In this document: positions 33,671-45,055 of the stretch, one piece after another
Position numbering within the stretch: position 1 is the first letter of the stretch
Layout: every line of letters begins with the position of its first letter
Assembly (NCBI GenBank): GCA_027563935.2
Contig: CM050454.1
Location: forward strand, 74,482,596-74,546,595
Source: Costus lasius
Taxonomy: Eukaryota > Streptophyta > Magnoliopsida > Zingiberales > Costaceae
Reading direction: 5' to 3'
DNA: 64,000 nt
Made by a program: the position numbers and the translations under genes
Notes under the pieces: generated by a model
Database searches by the model: none
Seen by the model: the letters and a program-made list of their open reading frames with translations, nothing else
Told to the model about the DNA's origin: nothing

Positions 33671-34723
33671 TTATGATCGAGTTATTGGATAGCTCGGATC
33701 TATTTGGGAGAGTTCATCAGTGCCAATAGGCCTGATGAGATGTAAGAGACTTATTGAAGCCAAACTTCATTTTTTTTAGGTTGACTATAAATTGACTATG
33801 GTTGGTCACATTTCAGTTATGGTTGAATTGGATTGGATCAAATGGCTTAATCAACTTGTGCAATGAAGTATGGGCTGACTCATTACCTAATGAGGCCCAA
33901 TAATAAGTTGTCATGAAGAGATATCATGGCATAAGGGTGTAATGGGGAGGAGTTGGCGCCTAATGCTTCATTAGGAAGCAATTGGCACCTCCCCCCTTGT
34001 TCCTTGGATGGAAACCTTGCTTCTATGGCAAGGCTTGGGGCACATATGAGTTGTAGGACTTGTTTGGTAAGTAACAAGCGCATATGGCTAATAGGAAGAT
34101 GATTATGGTAAAGTCTTGGAGTCTTTCCTTATCATCTAACCCTAATTGCCTCCCCACAAACCCTAGCCGCATCTCTTCATGTGTCTTGCACCTACACCTC
34201 TTGTGTTGCCGCCCCTTTGCATCTATATATCAACATATATGCGAGTGCAAGGAATTCATTCATTGGTGTGAACCACTAAGGGCGAGAGCAACAACAAGTG
34301 GCACAAACATCTTCCTCTTTCAAAGCCACAAACCTATTCTTCCTTACCTCTTGGCGCAAGGAGTTCTTAGGCTTGGCGGCATCATCTTCCTCTCTATCCT
34401 CTTGGCGCATCCTTCTCTCTAGGTGGTGCAAGTGAATTGGAGAACACTCCAAAGGCTTGGATCTTCTTCCCGAGGCTAGCACTGGGCATGGAAGAAGAGT
34501 ACTTGAGGATCCGTGTGTGTGAGACTGCAGAGGGTGCACACTCGGGTGCCTACATTGGCATTGCATCTTTTTGCTCTTAGGTACTTTATCCTCTCATCGT
34601 GTCAAACCCCTTGCAAGAATCGATCCATTGGGTTTTTGGGACCGGCCTGTTTCGAGGATATGCTTCCGTTGTGTCTGTGTAATATTTGTAAAAAATTTAA
34701 AATATCCTCAGGGTTTCCTAACA

Positions 34724-34955
34724 CTAGGCACATGCTTAGAACATAACATAAACTAAAGCATTACAACATAACATGCTTAGAATATCAAAAGTCCCAAAAA
34801 GCCCTGCAAATCAATAGGCAGGTAAAGTCAAAATTGGCATGATTTGAATCATCCCGGATTAAATGACCATGCTCCTGCATCAGCTCTCCCCGGCAGAGAA
34901 GAATTCTCCTTCCGAGAATTAAGAAAATAAACTCCTAGTTCAAATGGCCATGCTC
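34724..34955 (-). other. Non-coding flank of ORF X with a duplicated segment
   Basis: On the minus strand a phrase of the type cgggga(g)agctgatgcaggagcatgg occurs twice (about 34865-34900 and 34940-34985) in diverged form, the second overlapping the end of ORF X. It may be the 3' region of the same old retrotransposon as ORF X. Nothing else seen. Confidence 0.35.
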
Positions 34956-35633
34956 CTACATCAAGTCTCCCCGACGATGAAGAATACTCCTCCATAGAAT
35001 TAAGATTGATGCTCCGCTTTGGTTCAGGTGGCCACCCCAATGTATGAATATTGGCATCAACTTCTGTGCTCTCTCATCCCTATAATTAAAATACATATAC
35101 CTGAAAGTACTTGTTTTCGTATGTGTGTTGGCAATACATGATTTGAAAATGTGATAAACAAATGTGAAACTAGAGAGATAGGCATTGAATGAATGAGGCA
35201 AGTCCAAGTCTATGATAAAGTCCACATAAATATTTTTAATGTTCAATGTGGAAGTATGTTGTAAGATAAATAAAGGAGTAAGGCTAGCATCATAAACTCC
35301 TCTTAGAGGATGTGGAATCATAAGTTCATTATGGTAAGGAGGGTTTGTTGTTAGTGGTTTGCCCTCAAATCTAGTAATAAATTCTCCTAAGAACTGACTT
35401 ACGATATGAGGAAGCATATGCAAAAGTTGATCCAGGTAGAGCACTAAGCAACTAGGTGGATCGAGAAGTCTATCATGAAGTTCAATCTCTAAGAGCATTG
35501 GGTATTGTTTGCTTATGGTGAGGCGACTTTCAGCCACTCCCTCTAAAGGTAAATGGGGGGTCAACACTAGGGGAGTGGGGTCTTTCTGCACCAGTTCAAG
35601 GTTTTCAACTATTTCAAGCTTAGAAGCGGGTTG
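34956..35633 (-). pseudogene. ORF X, C-terminal part, cut by copia-2
   Basis: Unidentified protein. On the minus strand the frame is open from the copia-2 junction at 35633 to a stop at 34956-34958 (225 codons). Visible features: a Leu/Pro-rich segment (PLVLTPHLPLEGV), hydrophobic LVLYLDQLLHMLP, EFITRFEGKPL, and a Tyr/Phe-rich stretch near the end (FVYHIF, YMYFNYRDE). No catalytic motif, zinc finger or signal peptide recognised. The frame continues exactly, across the GGTTG target site, into 56298-56661. It may be a gag-like or extra ORF of an older retrotransposon or a host gene; surrounding LTR-like DNA favours the former. Confidence 0.6.
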
Positions 35634-37328
35634 TGTTGGGGTATGCCCTTAAGGCTAATGTTTGAGGCCATGGGAATGTATCTGTATCATGTAATAAACT
35701 GTTATGTTTATAAAGGCATGGTTGTTATTCAGTTAGCTACATTATCTGCTGCAATATATGTTCTTCTGAATAATGTCTCAAAGCTGTTCAGCTAGGCTGA
35801 CATGCTATAAGTCCTTAGTCGAGATATCTTGGTGAACATGAGACAGCCTTGATATGTTTGAGACTAATATGTGTTCTGATCTTATAGGATGCTTCGAGCA
35901 TGGAATAAGATGTAGACTCATGGGTACATGGGATGTACTGGACAGACCCTACTAGGATGTTCAATTGTTTGTCACAATGTGAATATTCCTTGAATGTGAC
36001 AAGTGGCACATTTCCTCTGACTTGAGATCACTTGTGTTTTCTAAATGATGATTGTCATTGTTTTGAGATAGTTCAATATCATTTGAAACATAATGATTAT
36101 AGACTATCTTGGATGGTGAGCTTGAATCAGGTTAGGGCACTAGTGATAGACATAGGATTGCCGTCTCCTTGTTTAAGGAGTGTGATGTTCTAAAGGGGCC
36201 CCCTGGATGGGATGATTGAGAGAGTGTATGGCCATACCCAGATGACTGTGTTCATCTGATCTAATCATGCTCATCATATTGGAGTTACAAGCTTGACAGG
36301 CTTGTCCAATAAGAACATCCAGTGGCAAAGGAAATTTGCATGCCTTGTGAATTGGATTCACACTTGTGCTGTATTTTGGGTGTAGTCTTGGAAGACTCTT
36401 TCCTTTATATCGGGAGACAGTGATGTGTTGCTAGATACCCCTCACTGATCGTGATAATGAGAATTATCGTTACCGACATTTAGAGGAAACCCTCAGGGTC
36501 ACACAATTTGATGATATGGCTTACTTAAGTCAGATCGTGTGGACTGAATTGTTTGGGTTCAGTTTAAAGGGATTTAATCTCTGATTGTAAGTGAGATCTG
36601 GTCTGATCATGTTTGATTGATTAGGGCTTGAGATCGGTAAGCTTCGATCGAGAGAATGGATGCTCGATCGGTGAGATCAGGAGCATCAGGAGATGAACGG
36701 TTAGATCTGGAGCCTTAGGGTTTAATTGAGATCTAGACCATATTGCTTGGGTTAATTGGTCTTGGACCAAACCGAAATGAACCAGCTCATTGGTTGAGCG
36801 TGTGGTTCAATTTAAGAGAGGTTTGCGATTGGGGTAAACCCATGATCGCATATGGAAGAGTGGCTTTCTATTTTTAGAAAACATGTCACTTACGTGACCA
36901 CGACTCTTGTGGTCTCTCTTCACGCCTCCCTCTCGCTCTATTGTCGTCGCTTGACTTTGCTCTTGAGGCATTCTCTCGTGAAGAAGAAGTGGACGACATT
37001 GGGAGAGTTTTCGCCAAGCAAGAAATTTTTCTCCTTCCCTTTCCATTCGATCAAGGATACTTGGACGATCCTTGCTAGCACAAGGGACGACAAGAAGAAG
37101 CGCATCTTCATCTTGTGTGTGACGATTTGGAGAAGATCTTCTTTGGTCTTTGCTTCCAAGGCGCCATCCAATCGATGGCCATGGTATGAATCACATCCTA
37201 TTTGTTTAAGCTTTCAAAGTTGATCATCTTATACATGCTTTGCGATTCTTGAAACCCCCTTCCGCTGCTATATTCCCTTATATGCGCCATGCTGGGTTTC
37301 GCCCCCCTCTTGAAAGGGGTCCCTTACA
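35634..37328 (+). repeat. Copia-2 5' LTR
   Basis: 1695 bp, tgttggggtatgccc...ggtcccttaca. It differs from the copia-1 LTR throughout (for example gccatgggaatgtatctg) and ends with one CCCCT...AGGGG hairpin instead of two. This defines a subfamily distinct from copia-1 and copia-3. Confidence 0.95.
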
Positions 37329-37330
37329 AT

Positions 37331-37342
37331 TGGTATCAGAGC
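37331..37342 (+). other. Copia-2 primer-binding site
   Basis: TGGTATCAGAGC, a perfect match to the complement of the initiator-Met tRNA 3' end, two bases after the LTR. Confidence 0.92.
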
Positions 37343-39165
37343 ATGGTTAAACGCATGTTTATATGATTGCTTTGGTGTTGTGATCCATGAATGCCGATAT
37401 GTGCTTAGATCTATAACATGCGTAAATTCACATGTTAAAATTATATCATGCCGAAACTTGTTTTTGTTTCATTTGCGCATGTATGTTGTATGTTGGCGCA
37501 TCTTAGTTGGTTTTTACAAAACTTGAACACTTGCGCGACTAACACTAGATCTAAGACCTTGCTGTAAACCCTTAGACGGGTTACTAGGGTTGAAGTCATC
37601 CCCTAGGTTAGATCCAACAGTCTGATCAGACCATCTGACAGCCTGAATGGGTCGACCAATTAGCACCTTGGCGCAAGCCTATGGTGGCTATAGGTCGACT
37701 GCAGACAAGTGTGTAGCGATGTCTGATTGAGACAACTAATGAACACACATGAGCTAGGCCCGGGGTCACACCCGCTTGCCAGACCTCATTGTGGTTGTTC
37801 AGCCCTGGCGCATGCATAGTTGACCTTATGGTCGACTCAAGTCAGTTAGGACTTGGTGCATGCAAGGGCAGTGGATCTGACTAGGTTGGATGAGTGGATC
37901 CCTAGTAATGGACCGTTGTAAGGTAGTAAGGGCGAATAAGGAAATTAAAATTGATCCCATGGGGTTTTCGAAAATTTTAATTTTTGTGATGGATCACATG
38001 ATTGCTGATTGGATGCATATGTTTGTCTATTTAGTCTTATGTGGGCTGCTCATATTAATTGTGTGCTGTGCTGGGGCCTGCGTGCCTGGGATTTAAAATT
38101 GTAAATTAATTATTGTGATCTGCGCATCACATTGCTTTAATTTATAAAATGTAATTGACCTGCGTGTCAATCTTGTCTAGATAGTTAAATTTGTAATTTA
38201 ATTAGACAAGAGCACAGAGCACACTTGGCAGAGGCGCTTGCAGCTTGTGGCTAGACCAGGTGGGAGGTCTAGGGTTCGACCCTAGGACCTGGCGCATTTT
38301 CCCTGGTGGGCGCACCTGAGCTGCAGTGGGCGCTTGGGCCCTGGGTTGGGCCAGATGAGCAGCAAAAGACCCATCAAGAGCAAGTGAAGACTTAAGTTAG
38401 GTTAAGGTCTCACTAGGGCTATGGGCTTTTACCACATAAGATTCATGCTTTCTTTTATTTATTGTTTAAATATTAGAATTGCATGATTAAGTTTATCTTC
38501 TGCTATCACCATAGGAATTGCATGATAGTGAAGAAGATAAAAGACCGTTAAAATCCAACGCTAAAATATCAAGCTCGTAAGCCTTCTGACGCGAAACCTC
38601 ACAGTTCTGATTATCGTTGGAGCCGTGTTGTACCCACTCAGTGGGCACGTCCATCTATCTTCAGAGGGTGCGGGATTACACCTGTGTGTTACAGAGTAGG
38701 GATTTATCCCTTCTCGTTGCTCAGCATAACACATGGTGGTCCAGGGAGTAGGTCGGGTCAGCTTGACCGTGTAGGCTACATATGTGGCGCATATGGTAGC
38801 ACATGGAGGCAGCCATCTGTGGGGTCAGAGACTGTGTTGTACCAACTCAGTTGGCATAGTCTGCTGGATTGCCCAGATGAAGGGGAATCGCACGGGTTGG
38901 CGATCGGCTGGGATAGCCCACCAGAGATTAGTGCTTGTACTCTCTGTGCATCTTATCTCGCCTGAGCGGGACGCGGAGACCAAGTATGAAATCTGGATCC
39001 CATCTCACTTAAAGAGTTCTACTCTTTCGGGCTGTTTTGTTGGATTTTTCAAGCCTGATAAAATAGTGAGAAAAAGAATCTTTCTTAAGTCCTGATTGAT
39101 TCTTATACATTGATACTGACCTTGCTGTTCTTGCATTGTTGTAGATACCTGCAGCAACGAACACC
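37343..39165 (+). other. Copia-2 untranslated leader
   Basis: About 1.8 kb, collinear with the copia-1 leader, no convincing ORF. The CTGGTTG hairpin of copia-1 is partly disrupted here (ctgattg-aga-caactaa), and an extra insertion of about 40 bp (gctagaccaggtgggaggt region) lies near 38250-38300. Confidence 0.8.
38624..38862 (+). promoter_or_regulatory. Predicted structured RNA element in copia-2 leader
   Basis: Hairpin A at 38624-38649 is identical to that of copia-1. Hairpin C at 38829-38862 has one change (cacagtct to catagtct) that turns a G-C pair into G-U. In the middle hairpin the outer stem reads CCGTGT/ACATGG, again a G-U where copia-1 has A-U. The A-to-C spacing is 205 bp, as in the other copies. 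Confidence 0.65.
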
Positions 39166-42100
39166 ATGAACTTCAATGTGCGATCCCTACTGGAAAGGGA
39201 GAAGTTTGCTGGGCCGAACTTCTCTGACTGGTTTGGACACCTTAAGATCGTTCTTAAGGCAGAGAGGAAACTGTATGTCCTCGAGACGGCGATACTGCCG
39301 CAGCCCGCTCCGAACGCCGCAAGGGCGGTTCGGGAAGCCTACGAAAAGCACGTCAATGATAGCATTGATGTCGCTTGCCTGATGCTAGCGTCTATGACGC
39401 CACCGCTGCAGCGTCAGCATGAGGATATGTCGGCTATACAGATTATAGCGAACCTCAAGATGCTGTATGCTGCACAGGCGAGGACAGAGCGCTACAATTT
39501 GACGAAGCTCTTCTTTCAGAGCAAACTGGCTGAAGGGAGCCCAGTGGGAGCTCACGTGCTCAAGATGATTGGGCACAAGGAAGCTCTGGAGAAACTGGGG
39601 CACACCATCAACCAGGAGCTTGCTGTGGACATTATTCTGCAGTCTCTCCCGCCTTCATTCGACGCGTTCATTATTAATTTTAATATGAACAAAATCGATT
39701 GTACTCCGGCAGAGCTGCTGAATATGCTCTTGACCACTGAGGAGACTCTGAAGGGTAAGCCTTCGACCTCTGTCTTAATGGTTCCTTCAAGGAACAAGAA
39801 GAAGGGGAAGAAGGGCAAGGCCCCGGTCAAAAGCTACAGCAAGGCTTTGAAGCAAAAGGTCAAGCGGTCCAAGGAATACAGGTGTTTCCACTGTGGCCAG
39901 CTGGGTCACTGGAAGAAGGACTGTAAAGCGCTCCAAGGAGATAAGAGGGGAAGCTTCGCTTCTGGCTCAGGTATATTCGTGACTGAGGTCATGTTTTCTT
40001 CTTCTATATCATGGGTGTTGGACACTGCATGTGGAGTTCACATTTGTTCAAATGTACAGGAACTCAAGAGAAGAAGGCAGGTGGGACAGCATGAGGTGGA
40101 CCTACGCGTTGGAAACGGAGCACGGGTTGCTGCTGTTGCTGTAGGAGACTACTTCATTTCTTTACCATCTGGCATTGTATTGGAACTAGACAATTGTTAC
40201 TTTGTTCCCAGTATTACTAAAAATATTATCTCCATTCCTGCTCTTGTCAGGAAGGGATTTTCCTTTGAATGCAATATTTCAAAGTGTGTTTTATCTTTAG
40301 ATAATATTGTTTATGCAACTGGTTCAATTAACAATGGATTATTCATGTTGGACATGGAATGTTCAATACAGCAAATTGATATTAAGAAAGCCAAGTATGC
40401 TGATGACAGCACCTTGCTATGGCATAGTCGTTTAGGCCATATTAACGAGAAACGCATTAAGCGGTTGCATGATCATGGACTGCTGGGATCATTCTCCTAT
40501 AAGGAGATTGATACATGCAAAGCTTGTTTGATGGGTAAAATGACGAAGTCACCTTTTCCTCATAAAGGTCAAAGGGCTTCAGGTTTACTTGACCTTATAC
40601 ACAGTGATGTGTGTGGGCCATTTAGTAAACATGCCAGAGGTGGCTATCAGTACTTCATTACCTTTACTGATGATTTCAGTAGGTATGGCTATGTCTATCT
40701 GATGAGACATAAGAGTGAATCTTTTGACAAGTTCAAAGAGTTCAAAAATGAAGTACAAAATCAGCTAGGCCGAAATATCAAGGCACTTCGCTCAGATCGA
40801 GGTGGAGAATACCTAAGTCATACGTTTACTGACTATCTGAAAGAGTGTGGGATTATCTCACAGCTCACTCCGCCAGGAACACCGCAATGGAATGGTGTGT
40901 CCGAAAGGAGAAATAGAACGTTACTTGACATGGTTCGTTCTATGATGAGTCAGGCTAATCTACCTTACTCCTTTTGGGGTTTTGCACTGGAAACAGCTGC
41001 AAAGGTACTAAACCGAGTGCCATCCAAGGCAGTTTCTAAGACTCCATATGAGTTATGGTATGGGAAACAGCCGAGCTTGACATTTATCAGGATCTGGGGC
41101 TGCGAGGCTTATGTTAAAAAGCTCGCCTCTGGGAAACTAGAGAGCAGATCTGACAAATGTATCTTTGTCGGTTACCCTAAGGAAACTAAGGGTTATTATT
41201 TCTACGATCCCAAGGAGAACAAGGTTTTTGTTGCTCGGACGGCCATATTTCTTGAGAAGGAGTTTCTTCTGCAAGAGGCCAGTGGGAGAGAAATAATGCT
41301 GGATGAGAATCCAGAGGAAGGACAAAGTAGTCAAGCACAGTTGGATGAGCCTGAGCCGGTAGAACAGGTTATTGAACAACCTGAGGCTCAAATATCACGG
41401 GAACCGCGAAGATCGGGAAGGATTCGTCGACAGCCTGAGCGCTATGACGGAGTCTACATCATTGATAATGATGAACCCCTCACTTATGCGGATGCGGTCA
41501 GTGGACCGGAGTCAGCGAGATGGCTTGAAGCTATGCGTGCCGAGATGGACTCCATGTCAGATAACCAAGTTTGGGATTTGGTTGATCCGCCTCCGGGAGT
41601 AATCCCTATAGGCTGTAAATGGATCTTCAAGAAGAAGATTGACATGGATGGTAACGTGGTTACCTATAAAGGCAGGCTAGTTGCGAAAGGTTTCAAACAA
41701 ATCTACGGGATAGATTATGTTGAAACTTTCTCACCTGTAGCCATGTTTAAGTCTATTCGGATTCTTTTCGCGATAGCTGCATACTATGATTTTGAGATCT
41801 GGCAGATGGATGTGAAAACAGCTTTCCTTAATGGAAATCTGGATGAGGATGTGTATATGACACAACCAGAAGGTTTCACTAATCCAGCAGATCGTCATAA
41901 GATATGCAAGTTAAAGAAGTCCATTTATGGACTTAAGCAAGCATCTAGAAGCTGGAATATTCGTTTTGATGAATCAGTTACTGAATTTGGTTTCATCAAG
42001 AACGAGGATGACCCGTGTGTATATAAGAGGTTTAGTGGGAGCGTGATTACTTTTCTAGTCCTCTACGTCGATGACATCTTGATCATTGGAAATGACATTC

Positions 42101-43047
42101 CTGAAATGCATGCTGTGAAAGCATGGCTGAGGAAATGTTTCCAGATGAAAGATTTAGGAGAAGCAGCCTATGTGTTAGGTGTGAAGATCTACAGGGATAG
42201 ATCTAAGAGGCTTCTCGGGCTGTGCCAGAGTACTTACATCGATAAAGTCCTGGAGAGATTTCATTTAGAGAATTCTAAACGAGGATATCTTCCAGTCAGA
42301 CATGGTCTGAATCTTTCGAAGAGTCAGTGTCCACAAACACAGACTGAGAAAGATGAAATGGACAATACGCCTTATGCTTCGGCTATTGGATCCATTATGT
42401 ATGCGATGTTGTGTACTCGCCCAGACGTTGCTTACGGGTTAAGCGTGACCAGTCGTTTCCAAGGTAATCCAGGTATGGCGCACTGGATTGCAGTCAAGAA
42501 CATTTTAAAATATCTGCGGAGGACCAAAGATATGTTCTTGATATATGGTGGTCAGGAAGAACTCAGTATAGAGGGATATACTGACGCTTCGTTCCAGTCA
42601 GACCAGGATGATTTCCGATCGCAATCAGGCTATGTTTTTAGCTTGAATGGAGGTGCAGTGGTGTGGAAGAGTTTCAAACAGTCAACTGTTGCTGATTCCA
42701 CAACAGAAGCCGAGTATGTTGCAGCCTCGGAAGCATCCAAGGAGGCAGTGTGGATTCGTAAGTTCGTGAGAGAACTTGGTGTCGTTCCTTCGAGTGCAGA
42801 TCCTTTGGTTATCTTCTGTGATAACACTGGAGCAATCGCACAAGCAAAGGAACCACGGTCGCACCAGAAGTCCAAGCACATACAGAGACGGTTTCATTTG
42901 ATCAGGGAGATCATAGATCGTGGCGAGATCAAAATCTGCAAGGTACATACAGATGACAATCTGGCAGACCCGCTTACCAAGCCTCTGGCGCAGCAGAAGC
43001 ATGAGAAGCACTGTAATAATATGGGTTTGAGATTTCTCAACCATTAG
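39166..43047 (+). CDS. Copia-2 gag-pol polyprotein, intact
   Basis: Unbroken 1293-residue copia polyprotein carrying all functions for retrotransposition. Gag starts MNFNVRSLLEREKF. CCHC zinc knuckle at 240-253. Protease motif WVLDTACG with Asp 286. Integrase zinc site His420...Cys451/Cys454 (LLWHSRLGHIN; CKACLMGK). Integrase core Asp481 (HSDVCGP), Asp544 (SDRGGEY) and Glu580 (GVSERRNRT), the D,D-35-E spacing. RT with KTAFLNGNLDEDVYMTQPEG and YVDD at 967-970. RNase H with Asp1140 (YTDASFQSD) and STTEAEYVAASEA. Ends GLRFLNH. The domain order with integrase before RT defines Ty1/copia. Start chosen by collinearity with copia-1 and copia-3. No frameshift or stop; a plausible source of enzymes for relatives. 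Confidence 0.97.
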   Translation: MNFNVRSLLEREKFAGPNFSDWFGHLKIVLKAERKLYVLETAILPQPAPNAARAVREAYEKHVNDSIDVACLMLASMTPPLQRQHEDMSAIQIIANLKMLYAAQARTERYNLTKLFFQSKLAEGSPVGAHVLKMIGHKEALEKLGHTINQELAVDIILQSLPPSFDAFIINFNMNKIDCTPAELLNMLLTTEETLKGKPSTSVLMVPSRNKKKGKKGKAPVKSYSKALKQKVKRSKEYRCFHCGQLGHWKKDCKALQGDKRGSFASGSGIFVTEVMFSSSISWVLDTACGVHICSNVQELKRRRQVGQHEVDLRVGNGARVAAVAVGDYFISLPSGIVLELDNCYFVPSITKNIISIPALVRKGFSFECNISKCVLSLDNIVYATGSINNGLFMLDMECSIQQIDIKKAKYADDSTLLWHSRLGHINEKRIKRLHDHGLLGSFSYKEIDTCKACLMGKMTKSPFPHKGQRASGLLDLIHSDVCGPFSKHARGGYQYFITFTDDFSRYGYVYLMRHKSESFDKFKEFKNEVQNQLGRNIKALRSDRGGEYLSHTFTDYLKECGIISQLTPPGTPQWNGVSERRNRTLLDMVRSMMSQANLPYSFWGFALETAAKVLNRVPSKAVSKTPYELWYGKQPSLTFIRIWGCEAYVKKLASGKLESRSDKCIFVGYPKETKGYYFYDPKENKVFVARTAIFLEKEFLLQEASGREIMLDENPEEGQSSQAQLDEPEPVEQVIEQPEAQISREPRRSGRIRRQPERYDGVYIIDNDEPLTYADAVSGPESARWLEAMRAEMDSMSDNQVWDLVDPPPGVIPIGCKWIFKKKIDMDGNVVTYKGRLVAKGFKQIYGIDYVETFSPVAMFKSIRILFAIAAYYDFEIWQMDVKTAFLNGNLDEDVYMTQPEGFTNPADRHKICKLKKSIYGLKQASRSWNIRFDESVTEFGFIKNEDDPCVYKRFSGSVITFLVLYVDDILIIGNDIPEMHAVKAWLRKCFQMKDLGEAAYVLGVKIYRDRSKRLLGLCQSTYIDKVLERFHLENSKRGYLPVRHGLNLSKSQCPQTQTEKDEMDNTPYASAIGSIMYAMLCTRPDVAYGLSVTSRFQGNPGMAHWIAVKNILKYLRRTKDMFLIYGGQEELSIEGYTDASFQSDQDDFRSQSGYVFSLNGGAVVWKSFKQSTVADSTTEAEYVAASEASKEAVWIRKFVRELGVVPSSADPLVIFCDNTGAIAQAKEPRSHQKSKHIQRRFHLIREIIDRGEIKICKVHTDDNLADPLTKPLAQQKHEKHCNNMGLRFLNH

Positions 43048-43056
43048 ATTAAGTGC

Positions 43057-43067
43057 AAGTGGGAGAT
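43057..43067 (+). other. Copia-2 polypurine tract
   Basis: aagtgggagat directly before the 3' LTR, identical to copia-1. Confidence 0.8.
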
Positions 43068-43650
43068 TGTTGGGGTATGCCCTTAAGGCTAATGTTTGAG
43101 GCCATGGGAATGTATCTGTATCATGTAATAAACTGTTATGTTTATAAAGGCATGGTTGTTATTCAGTTAGCTACATTATCTGCTGCAATATATGTTCTTC
43201 TGAATAATGTCTCAAAGCTGTTCAGCTCGGCTGACATGCTATAAGTCCTTAGTCGAGATATCTTGGTGAACATGAGACAGCCTTGATATGTTTGAGACTA
43301 ATATGTGTTCTGATCTTATAGGATGCTTCGAGCATGGAATAAGATGTAGACTCATGGGTACATGGGATGTACTGGACAGACCCTACTAGGATGTTCAATT
43401 GTTTGTCACAATGTGAATATTCCTTGAATGTGACAAGTGGCACATTTCCTCTGACTTGAGATCACTTGTGTTTTCTAAATGATGATTGTCATTGTTTTGA
43501 GATAGTTCAATATCATTTGAAACATAATGATTATAGACTATCTTGGATGGTGAGCTTGAATCAGGTTAGGGCACTAGTGATAGACATAGGATTGTCGTCT
43601 CCTTGTTTAAGGAGTGTGATGTTCTAAAGGGGCCCCCTGGATGGGATGAT
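43068..43650 (+). repeat. Copia-2 3' LTR, first part
   Basis: 583 bp matching 35634-36216, then interrupted at ggatgggatgat by gypsy-2. The uninterrupted 5' LTR shows the empty site (gatgggatgattgagagagtg region at 36206). Confidence 0.95.
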
Positions 43651-44680
43651 TGTAACATCCCTCAGAATCACACCCCACACGCATAAAAGTAAAATACGGG
43701 GTTTCAAAAATTTTTTACTCTTCCATTAAAACACAAGAAGAAAGCGGCATCGAAGGACATTACTACGGAACAGAAAACCGCACAGAACTGAATAGGATCG
43801 ATTACTAGGAAATAGAAATCCAGAAATCCAGAAAAAATCCGGCAGCAAGTATTCTAAACTACTGCTGCACAGACACACATATCTTGTAACAACAACAAAC
43901 GTCCACACTACACATATGTGGAATTTCAGAAATATACAGAACTGATTATTCAGATACTAAAATAAACAACACAAATTCGGTTACACATCTCAAATCGGAC
44001 ATTTCAAAATAAGAACCAATTCAATAAAAGAATCCAAGACTTGTATCCAATAATTTAAACGAAACAACTATAATATAATATCCTGAAAACAGGCATAAGC
44101 CCTCAGGAGATAAAACATGTCATATAGGTCATAATAAATTAGGCACGCAGGCCTGATAAATCTTTAGAAGACTATTCTTAGAAATGACATCAAACATTAG
44201 CGTCATATTAGCTGTAGCAATTACTGTCTTGATGTCTCACCTGAAAACATTTAAACAACGGAGGTGAGCTAAAAAGCTCAGTGAGTAAAAGACACTAAAA
44301 GTCATCCATAGTACACATCAAAAATATCATACTTAAGTTGAAATTCTTTTTATTTAACAGATAAGATAAATCAACTTAACATGCATGCTCATATCAGAAA
44401 CAAACACAATCAAATACAGATACTTGTAACAATAGGCATCAAACAGGTAGGATATGAATATACCAACCCATACCAACTAACCACACCGCCTAATACATCT
44501 AAATACAGATCGAAACAGAACTACAGAAATCAGAACTGACAGACAGAAAATCAGAATTTTCAGAGTCCAAACGGATAGTCTACATCGGAAACAGAAAGGC
44601 CACAGAAGGCCTGATGACCACAGAAGGTCTGACCCCACCTCTGCCGAGGACGAGACAATGCATGCATATCAGAAACAGAA

Positions 44681-45055
44681 TGGTAGAGGAGATATCAGTG
44701 GGTGGCCCCCGTCTTGTCAGGACGTGGCACTCTGGTCTCCAATACCCAGAACAGAATGGTAGAGGAGGTATCAGTGGGTGGCCCCCGTCTTGTTAGGACG
44801 TGGCACTCTGGCCTCCAATACCCAGAACTGAATGGTAGAGGAGGTATCAGTGGGTGGCCCCCGTCTTGTTAGGACGTGGCACTCTGGCCTCCAATACCCA
44901 GAACTGAATGGTAGAGGAGGTATCAGTGGGTGGCCCCCGTCTTGTCAGGACGTGGCACTCTGGCCTCCAATACCCAGAACTGAATGGTAGAGGAGGTATC
45001 AGTGGGTGGCCCCCGTCTTGTTAGGACGTGGCACTCTGGCCTCCAATACCTATAA
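44681..45055 (-). repeat. 76-bp tandem array in gypsy-2 left LTR
   Basis: Five units starting at 44681, 44757, 44833, 44909 and 44985, period 76. Each contains ggtagaggaggtatcagtgg, then ggtggcccccgtcttgt, then aggacgtggcactctgg. Every unit has GACGTGGC, an ACGT-core plant bZIP/ABRE-like site (GCCACGTC in the element's sense). Confidence 0.93.

Larger units (their letters stand above)
29940..34723 (+). mobile_element. Family C solo LTR, split by a Tekay-type solo LTR
   Basis: Complete LTR from tgttggtgtttatgcc to cctcagggtttcctaaca, about 1.93 kb once the nested insertion and its 5-bp duplication are removed. It is flanked by CTGGG (29935-29939) and CTAGG (34724-34728), a target duplication with one mismatch. 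No internal region or second LTR is attached, so this is a solo LTR left by LTR-LTR recombination. It serves as the reference for the other family C pieces here. Shared blocks with the copia-1 LTR mark it as copia-type. Confidence 0.8.

Noticed and set aside
36852..37223. 123-residue ORF in the copia-2 LTR, repeated at 55816-56187
   Set aside because: Lies wholly within LTR sequence; the repeat is the other LTR copy, and copia-1 and copia-3 LTRs lack an equivalent open frame.
44614..44796. 60-residue ORF present in both gypsy-2 LTRs
   Set aside because: It arises from the 76-bp tandem repeat and is duplicated only because the LTRs are identical.
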